DNA of 33,277 bases, taken from the IMG/VR virus record IMGVR_UViG_3300033145_000125, positions 1 through 33,277 of that record. One strand, 5' to 3'. How positions within the stretch are numbered: the first letter of the stretch is position 1; the number at the start of each line of letters is the position of its first letter. This document shows positions 22,573 to 30,364 of the stretch, piece after piece. Source of the stretch: a virus. Under the pieces are notes generated by a model that ran no database searches, had not been told where the DNA came from, and saw only the letters and a program-made list of their open reading frames with translations. Both the position numbers and the translations under genes were made by a program.

Positions 22573-23086
22573 GATCCACCGCTCCGTTCAATAGTTTGAT
22601 GGCTGGTTCTTTCATCACAGGCGAGTGCAGTATCCTTGACGCATCGTACATCGGTGCGTATGGTGGTATGCCGTGAGATATCTGTCCGCCCAACTTAGTG
22701 TCTTCGTATCCCCATGACTTTTTGGTCGGGTCGGGATGATACCCGGCTTTCGCCATCGCGGTACCGCCATAATTCCCCATCGCGCCTGTAGCGCCAGTAC
22801 CGAACTCAAGGTAGGCAATCTGTTCACCGCGCCAGACGAGTTCATGGCCTTCTAGGGCGGGTTCTACCTTTAGTGAAGCGTTAGGGTTCTCTCCACCCAG
22901 ATAGTTACCATCCAGGTCGGTCATGCCTGCGAAGTTGCTCTGAACCTCAGTAGCCATCTTCCGGCACATCGCTCGTTCGATATCGCCGCCGAGATTCCCT
23001 TTGAGTTCTTTCGCTAGAGCGTTCAGATTACGTCGTAGCTTTCTGATGCTAACAACACTCAGAGGTACAACAACGGCGCTACCCAT
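22553..23086 (-). CDS. HK97 gp10-like head-tail/tail component
   Basis: 177 residues. A helical N-terminus (IRKLRRNLNALAKELKGNLG) and the family hallmark IAYLEFGTGATG support an HK97 gp10-like protein, found in most siphovirus neck regions. It overlaps both neighbours (8 and 20 bases). The stretch after the hallmark (GYHPDPTKKSWGYEDTKLGG) is longer than in short members. Confidence 0.78.
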   Translation of the reverse strand: MGSAVVVPLSVVSIRKLRRNLNALAKELKGNLGGDIERAMCRKMATEVQSNFAGMTDLDGNYLGGENPNASLKVEPALEGHELVWRGEQIAYLEFGTGATGAMGNYGGTAMAKAGYHPDPTKKSWGYEDTKLGGQISHGIPPYAPMYDASRILHSPVMKEPAIKLLNGAVDRAKRLR

Positions 23087-23432
23087 CAGGACTCAGCCTC
23101 TTGAACATCACGCGACCCACGCCACCCGAACCGACTTCGACACTCAGGATGTAAAAATCTGCATCCTGGGCAAACACATCGGTCGGGTCACTGGGAGTGA
23201 CATCCATCCACACTTTGTCTAGCCGTTTGATGTTGTCAATGTCGTCATTACTCATAACAGCTCTGCGGTGATCCACATAGGACGGACCGAAAGCCATTAT
23301 ATCTACGCTAGAACTGAGTGTACGCCAGTTCCAGTTGTAAAGGACTGGAGTGTCAAACTGTAACACCCCATCAGTCATCGTACCTGACGCGATCCATACG
23401 GGTCGTTTCAGATTCTCGGCTAGGAATACCAT
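23079..23432 (-). CDS. Head closure (stopper)-like protein
   Basis: 117 residues, beta-rich (RPVWIASGTMTDGVLQFDTP, VDIMAFGPSYVDHRRAVMSN, KRLDKVWMD). The gene order (connector, this gene, gp10-like, terminator) matches the head-closure slot. No single motif is diagnostic. It ends by overlapping the gp10-like start. Confidence 0.6.
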   Translation of the reverse strand: MVFLAENLKRPVWIASGTMTDGVLQFDTPVLYNWNWRTLSSSVDIMAFGPSYVDHRRAVMSNDDIDNIKRLDKVWMDVTPSDPTDVFAQDADFYILSVEVGSGGVGRVMFKRLSPDG

Positions 23433-23435
23433 GGT

Positions 23436-23954
23436 CTAACCAGATTTAACTGGGAGAGCGATACGAGCAAGCATCGATGGAGGGAATGACCCCTTCTCGA
23501 ACGACCTAGCCACACCGCCCTCACTGAACGCTATCGTCCCATCGACACCCCGTTTGGTGTAGAGATATGTACCCATCTCAATAGCGAGAGAGGTGTACTT
23601 CGTCTCAAACCCTGGAGTATCTTCAGTCCAGACGACCGTACCGTCTGTCACGGTACCGCCAACGCTTGTGGGCCAAGTCGGTCTCGTGGTCTCGTCGGAT
23701 GTCCCTGCGGTGCTACAGACATAGAGATGTCCTGTAGCCTCTACGGGCCGCACTACGTCGTAAAGCACGTAGTCGGTATCCATCGCCCACTCATCAGCTC
23801 TATCTAACCCACGGTAGAACATTATGGCGGCTTGTGCCGAATCCGCAGCTATCTCTGCCAGATTGGTCTCGGCGGATGTGGGGTCTGAGACCCCACACCA
23901 CGCCAAGATACCATCTGCGATGTCGCTGGTTATCGGAGTGACATCAAAGGCCAT
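23436..23954 (-). CDS. Gp6-like head-tail connector with inserted decoration domain
   Basis: 172 residues. The ends fit an adaptor: a helical N-terminus (LAEIAADSAQAAIMFYRGLD) and a C-terminal SLAIEMGTYLYTKRGVDG with SEGGVARSFE. Between them, residues about 54-115 form an added beta domain with YVLYDVVRP, GHLYVCSTAGTSDE, RPTWPTSVGGTVTDGTVVW. This W/Y-rich pattern is common in carbohydrate-binding-like or Ig-like phage surface modules. The insertion makes the protein over half as long again as usual adaptors. Confidence 0.72.
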   Translation of the reverse strand: MAFDVTPITSDIADGILAWCGVSDPTSAETNLAEIAADSAQAAIMFYRGLDRADEWAMDTDYVLYDVVRPVEATGHLYVCSTAGTSDETTRPTWPTSVGGTVTDGTVVWTEDTPGFETKYTSLAIEMGTYLYTKRGVDGTIAFSEGGVARSFEKGSFPPSMLARIALPVKSG

Positions 23955-23965
23955 GTCAAGCTACC

Positions 23966-24985
23966 TTACGATACTTCGTCCGTGTAAACAGGATTGTCAG
24001 AATCGTTGTCGATGAATACCTTCGGTGCTGTGGTCGCAGCAGTCGAAGTGGCAAGTCCAGTGACCTTTGCGTGAATCCACTCATGCCCGTGGTCCAGACC
24101 CCACTGACCGAAGATCTGACCGCGCTCTGCGGCACCCGTCTTCGCCAATGCTTCGTAGAAGAAGTTACCCTTCTCGGGTACAGACTGGAAAACGTTGCGG
24201 CAACGGCTGATATTGACGAAAGTAGCCGTACCGTTGGTCTGATAGCGGTGTCCACCCTCAAGGAAATTCAAGCGACCGAACGGGGTCAGATAAGTGAGCA
24301 GGTTGGAACCGGCTTCACTCATGGTCACGCGCTGGCCTTCGTCCGTGACGATCTTATTGAGCTGAACGATCTGCTCTGCGTTGAGAACACCCAGGACGCC
24401 TGCGACGCCATACGGCGAGACAGAGGCGAGAGTCTGGGCGACTTCGATGAGAATGTCAGGAGTCAACTCGGCACTAGCCGCAGCGATCACGTTAGTCTCG
24501 ATAGCTTCGTTCAAACCACGAGTCTTATCTGCTGTGTCAGCAGTCGTCGCCAGGTTATAAGTACCCTGAAGAATCGTATACTCCATATCGTTACGAACCT
24601 CAGCCGTACGACCCGCGATCTGGAAAGCTAGCTCAGACGGGACGTTGTTGGTGAGACCCTGCAAATTCAAACCTGTGAGAGCCTGTGTGTTGGACTGCTT
24701 ACGATATGTCACGGAGACTGCTCGATGAAGCATCTGCGTGACGTTCTTCGCCTGCGTCCGTGTCGTGTAAGAGGGCGTAGGTGCCGTCACAGAATCGGTC
24801 TCTGTGACCTCCGGCTGCGAAGCTGAATCTAGTTCATACTCAGCGCCAGTCAGGAACTCTCGTGCGCCATGGGTGACGCCTCCAAGCATATTGAACAGCG
24901 GAGTACGAACGTCGGTCTTGGCAAGCAGTAGTCCCGCGATATTAACTGGTGCGAAAACTCCTGCTGTCCCGGTCGGAAGGGCCAT
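23966..24985 (-). CDS. Major capsid protein (SU10/DUF5309-like)
   Basis: 339 residues. The N-terminal TPLFNMLGGVTHGAREFLTG, then TRTQAKNVTQMLHRAVSVTY, ELAFQIAGRTAEVRNDMEYT and the later LTYLTPFGRLNFLEGG resemble the SU10-type HK97-fold capsid proteins. It is preceded by the scaffold gene and followed by connectors. There is no long N-terminal delta domain, in agreement with a separate scaffold. The ribosome site is AAGGAG about seven bases upstream. Confidence 0.83.
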   Translation of the reverse strand: MALPTGTAGVFAPVNIAGLLLAKTDVRTPLFNMLGGVTHGAREFLTGAEYELDSASQPEVTETDSVTAPTPSYTTRTQAKNVTQMLHRAVSVTYRKQSNTQALTGLNLQGLTNNVPSELAFQIAGRTAEVRNDMEYTILQGTYNLATTADTADKTRGLNEAIETNVIAAASAELTPDILIEVAQTLASVSPYGVAGVLGVLNAEQIVQLNKIVTDEGQRVTMSEAGSNLLTYLTPFGRLNFLEGGHRYQTNGTATFVNISRCRNVFQSVPEKGNFFYEALAKTGAAERGQIFGQWGLDHGHEWIHAKVTGLATSTAATTAPKVFIDNDSDNPVYTDEVS

Positions 24986-25001
24986 CTGTCACTCCTTAGC
25001 G

Positions 25002-25595
25002 TTATGTAGCACCTGGAGTTGCGTCGAGCATTGCCTGAACAGCCTGGGCATCGTCGCCCGTCTTCAAAAACTCAGCTGCTTGCTCGTTCACGCCTATCGG
25101 TGCCTCGGTTGAACCTGGTGCTGGTGTCGCATTTTCGAGAAGTTTTTGTTTCTCCGCATCGACCGTGGCTTTCACGGTATCCTGATACGTTTTGATGAAT
25201 CCGTCGAGTGTAGTATCCAGATCTTTCGTGTCCACGCCGACGAACATCGGCAGTAGTTCCTCGATGCGGTCTTCGGGCAATCCCGCTGTTGCGAGCTTCT
25301 TAGTGGCAGTTAGACTCTTACGGTCTGCCGCCAGTTCAGCTCTCTGCTCCTCAATAGCACGCATCGCCTTTTCGTGGTCAGCCTTGAGCCGCTCTGTCTC
25401 GTCCATCTCGATACGCTTACGCATATCTTCGACAGCCGCAGAAATAGCCGTCTCCTGGTTTTTAGCCGCCTCTTTTTCCGCCTTTTTGCGAGCCGTGTCA
25501 GATGCTTGCGTCCGTGCTCGGTCGAAGTCGGCTTCGAGTGCGCCCCACTGTTCGTCGGACAGATCTGAATAATCTTCTCTTTTCAATGCTGACAT
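25002..25595 (-). CDS. Scaffolding protein (DUF4355-like)
   Basis: 197 residues, almost all charged coiled coil (ARTQASDTARKKAEKEAAKN, then ERLKADHEKAMRAIEEQRAE), followed by LATAGLPEDRIEELLPMFVG and a Pro/Ala-rich end. This is the DUF4355 scaffold pattern: a coiled coil plus a short helix-turn region that contacts the capsid. It lies between the portal and capsid genes, as usual. The ribosome site is AGGAGG seven bases upstream. Confidence 0.85.
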   Translation of the reverse strand: MSALKREDYSDLSDEQWGALEADFDRARTQASDTARKKAEKEAAKNQETAISAAVEDMRKRIEMDETERLKADHEKAMRAIEEQRAELAADRKSLTATKKLATAGLPEDRIEELLPMFVGVDTKDLDTTLDGFIKTYQDTVKATVDAEKQKLLENATPAPGSTEAPIGVNEQAAEFLKTGDDAQAVQAMLDATPGAT

Positions 25596-25652
25596 GTTTC
25601 CTCCTGAGTGTCAGAATGGCGACCCCGCTTTATACGGTCTCGTCATCATCCC

Positions 25653-26384
25653 CTACTTCTTAGGCGGTTTGCCCCCGTTTGGGTTCACATCGCCATTGGA
25701 TAGTTCACCGTCTTCTATGCGTTTTTCTGCATTTTCGGCGGTAAATTGTTCCTGTCGTAGTATAACATCGTGCACATTATTTGTCAAGGCAGCGATATCG
25801 AGTGCATCAACTGGGGCCAAAGGTGCATCACCCGAGGTGAGTGTCTGGTAAACCTGGGCTTTACTTTGGAGATTCGCCGTCTTGTTACGGTTGAAGTGGA
25901 TCTCAACATCCGTAGCTTCGATATTCTTGACTTCTTTGTGAGTGCTGAGTATGTAGAGCATGACCTGGAGAGCTGCACGTTCAGACTGGATGAAATACGG
26001 TTCTTTCGCAGCAGCCACGAGGTCGATGTCCTGCCAGCCGTCACGCATGAACACCGCGTCGCCCGTATCGCCCCCGCCACCGCTTCGAGTCTTTCTATCA
26101 GGCACACCGACGATAACCCGCAGAGTAGCTTCGAGATAATCCCGCATAGCCACGCCGACCTGGGCATCCATAGCTTGACTGATGAACTCTACGACGGGAT
26201 TGACGCCTGGAGGGATATTCGAGACGTTAAGGAAACCGTTGGTAGAGAGTTTTACGAATTCCTCTTCCGTCAGTTCCATCCCCATAGCCACGAGGACACT
26301 GTTGACAGCCTGCTGGATGTCGTTCACACCATCAGAGGCCACAGCGTCTATCGCGTCCATAATACTGATAGCTGTCTCCCAGTC
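25653..26384 (-). CDS. Portal protein, C-terminal part (other reading frame)
   Basis: 243 residues continuing the portal after the frame break: WETAISIMDAIDAVASDGVN, then the wing/crown-like helices (VAMRDYLEATLRVIVGVPDR, SERAALQVMLYILSTHKE) and a C-terminal KRIEDGELSNGDVNPNGG. SDGVNDIQQAVNSVLVAMG corresponds to the conserved SxxxNDxE helix of SPP1 gp6-type portals. The frame has no ribosome site or sensible start near the break. It must be joined to the upstream ORF by a +1 shift, or the sequence has a one-base error. Confidence 0.75.
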   Translation of the reverse strand, partial: DWETAISIMDAIDAVASDGVNDIQQAVNSVLVAMGMELTEEEFVKLSTNGFLNVSNIPPGVNPVVEFISQAMDAQVGVAMRDYLEATLRVIVGVPDRKTRSGGGGDTGDAVFMRDGWQDIDLVAAAKEPYFIQSERAALQVMLYILSTHKEVKNIEATDVEIHFNRNKTANLQSKAQVYQTLTSGDAPLAPVDALDIAALTNNVHDVILRQEQFTAENAEKRIEDGELSNGDVNPNGGKPPKK

Positions 26385-27096
26385 ACCCACCGCCGAATGA
26401 TATCTGGGCGGGCGGTGCGCTACGAACGAGGTCTCCGCCTGTAAGGGGGTCTGTGCCGTTGAGGATAGTGTCTTTGAAGGAGTACATCGCGTTCGAAGTG
26501 TAAACTTTGTAGAATGTCGTCCGTCCAACAGTCTCGGTCGTCTCATAGGAGGTGACTGCATATGCCGCAGGCTGTGTCGGGTCAGAACTGTAGACCACGA
26601 ATGTATCTATCGGATCGAGTCGCAGCAATTTCAACTTAGTGCCGTTCGTCGGTTTAGGCTCAGTGAAAACACCGCGATACCCTACGCCGCATATCGAGCA
26701 GTCTTCGGCTATCTGATAATCGACGAGTTGCTTGTTCTCAGCACTGAGAACGTTGATAAGATTCTCCATCTGCTTGCGGAACTTACCTTCACGGTTCGTA
26801 TACTGGATGGGCTTCCCGAGGAAATACCCCACGATGTCCCGCGTGATGGACTGGGCATAGTTGACCGTGATGGTGTTATCAACATCTGTACGGGTCGTTT
26901 TCACCCGAGCCTGTATCGCTGGGTGCCAGCCTCGCTGGTACTCTTGGAGTTTGCGTATCTGGTCTCGGTTGTAGGCGTGTTGTGGTAAGAGACGCTTGAG
27001 ATCCTCCCTTACATTCACTTCAGTCAGAGTAGTGAGGTCTGTGCGTAACAGGCTTCTACCGCTCAGAGTCGTGGCCGGGATGTATGTCATAGCCAT
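26383..27096 (-). CDS. Portal protein, N-terminal part (SPP1 gp6-like)
   Basis: 237 residues up to TGA 26385-26383. Typical SPP1-type portal features: RDQIRKLQEYQRGWHPAIQA, NYAQSITRDIVGYFLGKPIQ, YQIAEDCSICGVGYRGVF and LLRLDPIDTFVVYSSD. The ORF stops at ...QISFGGG, in mid-fold, where the family continues with a Glu/Asn-containing strand and the long helix found in the next ORF. The combined length, about 480 residues, is normal for a portal. Portals form the dodecameric DNA channel at the capsid vertex and dock the terminase. Confidence 0.85.
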   Translation of the reverse strand: MAMTYIPATTLSGRSLLRTDLTTLTEVNVREDLKRLLPQHAYNRDQIRKLQEYQRGWHPAIQARVKTTRTDVDNTITVNYAQSITRDIVGYFLGKPIQYTNREGKFRKQMENLINVLSAENKQLVDYQIAEDCSICGVGYRGVFTEPKPTNGTKLKLLRLDPIDTFVVYSSDPTQPAAYAVTSYETTETVGRTTFYKVYTSNAMYSFKDTILNGTDPLTGGDLVRSAPPAQISFGGG

Positions 27097-27105
27097 GATG
27101 TGTCC

Positions 27106-28008
27106 TTACTCGTAGAACGTGCCGTCTGGCGCGGTGAATGAACCATCCACAGCGATTACTGGATAGAGTGAGAAGTTGCCGTTCGGCTGTACATAGAAAA
27201 CACCAAAACCGTTCACCCAAGCGTTTGGATGATTGCGGCGATAATGGGGGTTTATCTTACAGGCACAGGGGAGCTGGGTCGCTGTGTGAGATTCTACATC
27301 CAACGGCGCGGTAAGTGTATGTGCCTGATAGGTATGCCCATGCCCATAGGCTACGTTTCGAGCGTAGACCTGGGCTGTCTTGTACGCATTGTGGATATTG
27401 ATGTATGTTCCGTGAGTGAAATACAACTTACCGACTTTGGCGACTTCACCGTAATCGTAGACAGCCCAGTTATCGAGTGGTAGATTGTTTCGTATCTCGA
27501 AGAATCCTTCCACCTCTGGATGTTCATCTATGTATTGCTCAACCCAATCTTCGTGATTGCCTAATAGGTATATACGTTCGGTATCGTCGCCGAGGATGTC
27601 GTCGATAGGTGCGAGGACATCCTTCGTGAAGCGGGTATAGTCTCTCTTGAGTCTCTGGCCTTCTACTCTCCGTCGCTTGTTTCCGACCCAATGACTTATG
27701 ACCTCCAGATCTTGATTATCACCACCGAAAACGAATACGTCGGGTTCAAATGCGTCCGTAAATGCTAAGATATTATGCCATAACTTACTGTGATGGTGTG
27801 GGTGGTGAAGATCGAACACCGCAATACCTTTGCGGAGAGTGATAGGCTCTGGTCGTCCACCGAACCAATCAAGACCTATGAGTTCTGGGTCTTTCTTGGC
27901 TTTGCGTATCATCCTGCGGGCATTGGCCCCGTCGATGCCCAATCGTCTACCTAATTCTTCCCCACTGAGGGGAGCATACTTTTTCCATTGTGCTGCTGTG
28001 ATGTTCAA
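27106..28008 (-). CDS. Calcineurin-like metallophosphoesterase with N-terminal HTH
   Basis: 300 residues. The N-terminal 40 residues form a helix-turn-helix (LSGEELGRRLGIDGANARRM). The catalytic domain has all metal motifs: FDLHHP (D66, H68), GGDNQD (D97), GNHED (N151, H152), YFTHG (H199) and GHGH (H223, H225). Such enzymes act on phosphodiesters, including nucleic acids; a similar gene occurs between terminase and portal in several siphoviruses. The HTH suggests DNA binding, so packaging-linked nuclease activity is possible but unproven. AAGGAGG lies nine bases before the start. Confidence 0.85.
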   Translation of the reverse strand: MNITAAQWKKYAPLSGEELGRRLGIDGANARRMIRKAKKDPELIGLDWFGGRPEPITLRKGIAVFDLHHPHHHSKLWHNILAFTDAFEPDVFVFGGDNQDLEVISHWVGNKRRRVEGQRLKRDYTRFTKDVLAPIDDILGDDTERIYLLGNHEDWVEQYIDEHPEVEGFFEIRNNLPLDNWAVYDYGEVAKVGKLYFTHGTYINIHNAYKTAQVYARNVAYGHGHTYQAHTLTAPLDVESHTATQLPCACKINPHYRRNHPNAWVNGFGVFYVQPNGNFSLYPVIAVDGSFTAPDGTFYE

Positions 28009-28060
28009 ACTAACCTCCTTAGATGTGCTGGCGGTCGTAATGGGTGTCGTATTAGTGTAG

Positions 28061-28567
28061 TCATAGAACTTTCTTGGCTATGCGTGCGGGTTTGTGGTGT
28101 TTGGTATGACATGACCGGCAAAGAACAACACACTTAGTCACTTCGGCCAGAATCTCGTCGTCGGTGCGGGCAGAGATAGTAGACAACTGAAATGTCTTGG
28201 TATTTGGATTAACGTGATGCCAGCAAAGATCGACAGTCGCGCCACAGTTAACACAGGGCGTTTGGTAGTCGGCTAGCAGTATTCGCAACCGGCGGCAATA
28301 GGCCGCGTAATGTGCTGCGTTCTGGGCCTTAATCTTTTTGGGATTGGCGGCATTCCACGCGATGCTGGCTGCTTTGTACTTCTCGCGGTTGGCCGCGTAG
28401 TTGGCTGCGCTAGCAGCCAGGTGTTTCTCTCGGTTGGCCGCGTAGTAGGCAGCATCCCGAGCCTTGTCACATGCGCGACACTGATACCGCAACCCATCAA
28501 CGGCCCGCTTCTCCCGGTAGAACTCACCAAGCGGTTTGTCTTTGCCACACCTGCAGCAACGCTTCAT
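28061..28567 (-). CDS. HNH endonuclease with zinc finger and ANREK repeats
   Basis: 168 residues from ATG 28567, chosen because GGAGGG lies seven bases upstream; in-frame ATGs at 28582 and 28633 lack a site. N-terminal zinc knuckle RCCRCGKDK...YQCRACD; then three short repeats (YAANREKHLAASAAN, YAANREKYKAASIAW, NAANPKKIKAQNAAH), a basic helical linker; then the HNH core with CVNCGATVDLCWHHVNP and VVLCRSCHTKHH. These free-standing nucleases sit beside terminase genes in many phages, some aiding packaging and others homing. The original gene order terL-phosphoesterase-portal appears interrupted here. Confidence 0.88.
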   Translation of the reverse strand: MKRCCRCGKDKPLGEFYREKRAVDGLRYQCRACDKARDAAYYAANREKHLAASAANYAANREKYKAASIAWNAANPKKIKAQNAAHYAAYCRRLRILLADYQTPCVNCGATVDLCWHHVNPNTKTFQLSTISARTDDEILAEVTKCVVLCRSCHTKHHKPARIAKKVL

Positions 28568-28584
28568 GGCTTGGCCCTCCATCG

Positions 28585-30255
28585 CTAAATGTGAGTTCGG
28601 TCGAATAGGGTGATAGTGGCATTGAGGCTGCACCGCATCATAGCCGCGAGACCCGCGAGGGAATCAGGTGCGTCGTCGTTGAAATTCTTCCCGTTCACCG
28701 TGTACGTGGTCAGCCCTGTGATGAATGCGCGATACATCGGTGACCCGGCATCTGGATGAAGGAATGTGAAGCTCCTAATAGCCGGTGAGTGCTGTATGAT
28801 GCGAGTCTCTTTGCTCTTATTGGATTTCGCCAACATGTTGGTTATGAACATCTTATGGTCAGTCTCTTTAACCAACGCATCTACATCCCGCGAATAGAAA
28901 TCACCGCCGTTGTTCGCTTCGAACACCGCCCGGACGACCTTACGGTTCACGAGACTCCCGGCCACCATCGGTTCGGTGAGTTTGTATCCACCCTTGAGGA
29001 ATATCGCATCAGCGATGACAGGCGGATCGTCGCCCCACTGATAGGCTATCGGCATAGAGAGGAAGTCGTTACCACCGAACGCCACATCGCAGAAGGCGAA
29101 GATGTCGTCTGGAGGATGGGCTTCGATATCGGGAATGTCGTAACAGTAAATAAGTTCATCGGCGGGGAATAGGAGACCTGCTCGCTCGATAGGCTGTTGC
29201 TGGTAGACACACTGCCATGTTACCTCATCTTCTAGGCGACGTACTTCGCGGTAGTATTCGGTGCTGAATCCAATACCATAGCTGTACTGGAAATTCGATT
29301 CGTCAGTCTCAAGGTCTAGTGCAGGCATACGGATGACTTTGCAACGTGGGTTGTCCTCGTGCATCCGTTCTACCCACCCGATTGGATCGTGTATCGACCA
29401 ACGGGTACCGATATGGAGTTCCTTACAGCCCTCTTTCTTACGACTATAGACGTTAGTGACTAGCTTATCGCGCAATATCTGAAGTCGATTCGGGTTCAAA
29501 GCTTCTTCGATGTCGCGTACTAGGTCATCACAGTAAAGAAGCTGTCGGGCTTCGGTAGCGCCTGTGAGTGACCCGTCGATGGCTCGGCAGGTGATGGTCT
29601 TGTATTTCCTGACTGATTTCTTTCCATCATCACGGAAATCAAGTGTGAGATCTTTCGCGCTAGTGTTCACCAAGTCCAACTTAGGGAATATTTCGTGGTA
29701 GTTGTAGTTCGGGTCTTCGTATATTGCAGTCAACCCAGTGTGGAACATTTTGGTAATAGTCTCAGCATACCCCGTAGCCAGAATGGGGTCATCTGGGTTC
29801 CTACCTGCTACCCACGAGATGAAAAACAGCCCCAAAGCCGACTTACCGACCCTAACTGGCATCGAAAATAGGACGATATCATAAAGGTCTTTGACCATCA
29901 AATCTGTGAGCGCATCGACTACATGCCTGAGTACAGACATGCGAGGCTGATAGAATCGAGCATGGGCTGGGCGCTTCCATTCGAGAGCTATCATGTAGTC
30001 ATGGAAGTTATTGGGTGCGCGGGTGATGTATGCCCGCTCTAGCGCGTCGTAGACCTCCATCTGCTCAGTCTTGTTCCCATCGGTACCCAGGAACGCTCGA
30101 CCGAGGGTTATGACTTCTGAGGCTATCTGCTCGGCTTCTTCGATGGCTTCATCTTGAACCAGCGCGTACCGCAGAACATCACCCGCGATGATGCGTCGGT
30201 GGGATGATTGGGTGGGGTCAGATAAGATTCTAGTGAGATCTGTGATGTCACTCAT
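28585..30255 (-). CDS. terL: Terminase large subunit
   Basis: 556 residues. ATPase: Walker A SMPVRVGKS (K138, a PxRxGKS form), Walker B LLYCDD (239-244) and HIGTRW near 281 as coupling motif. Nuclease of RNase H type: FCDVAFGG (D390), FEANNGG (E446) and DDAPDSLAG (D531). Packages DNA into proheads together with the portal. The first 100 residues are a long helical extension, which might take over part of the small-subunit role since no small subunit is visible. ATG 30255 has no ribosome site and is six bases from the promoter -10, so the mRNA is probably leaderless. No alternative Met occurs until about residue 66. Confidence 0.93.
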   Translation of the reverse strand: MSDITDLTRILSDPTQSSHRRIIAGDVLRYALVQDEAIEEAEQIASEVITLGRAFLGTDGNKTEQMEVYDALERAYITRAPNNFHDYMIALEWKRPAHARFYQPRMSVLRHVVDALTDLMVKDLYDIVLFSMPVRVGKSALGLFFISWVAGRNPDDPILATGYAETITKMFHTGLTAIYEDPNYNYHEIFPKLDLVNTSAKDLTLDFRDDGKKSVRKYKTITCRAIDGSLTGATEARQLLYCDDLVRDIEEALNPNRLQILRDKLVTNVYSRKKEGCKELHIGTRWSIHDPIGWVERMHEDNPRCKVIRMPALDLETDESNFQYSYGIGFSTEYYREVRRLEDEVTWQCVYQQQPIERAGLLFPADELIYCYDIPDIEAHPPDDIFAFCDVAFGGNDFLSMPIAYQWGDDPPVIADAIFLKGGYKLTEPMVAGSLVNRKVVRAVFEANNGGDFYSRDVDALVKETDHKMFITNMLAKSNKSKETRIIQHSPAIRSFTFLHPDAGSPMYRAFITGLTTYTVNGKNFNDDAPDSLAGLAAMMRCSLNATITLFDRTHI

Positions 30256-30261
30256 GCAGTA

Positions 30262-30290
30262 AGTATACCATTTTGACTACTAAAATGCAA
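30262..30290 (-). promoter_or_regulatory. Sigma70-type promoter for the structural operon
   Basis: On the minus strand, TTGCAT (30290-30285), a 17-base spacer and TATACT (30267-30262). Transcription would start at or within a base or two of the terL ATG at 30255. The -35 hexamer is the same TTGCAT repeated in the left divergent region. Confidence 0.75.
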
Positions 30291-30307
30291 ACATTTCGAA
30301 TTTCCAA

Positions 30308-30335
30308 AAGAATCCCGCATTTCTGCGGGATTCTT
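30308..30335 (-). terminator. Rho-independent terminator after the fibre gene
   Basis: Perfect 11-base stem (30308-30318 with 30325-30335), 6-base loop, and on the minus strand a TTCTTTT end. It isolates the fibre transcript from the terL promoter that follows immediately. Confidence 0.82.
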
Positions 30336-30364
30336 GGGGCTATCTGGTATTGGGCAAATAGCCG

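Noticed and set aside
25770-26444. Plus-strand ORF of 224 codons opposite the portal
   Set aside because: The portal on the minus strand is a recognised family; the opposite frame has no ribosome site and no domain.
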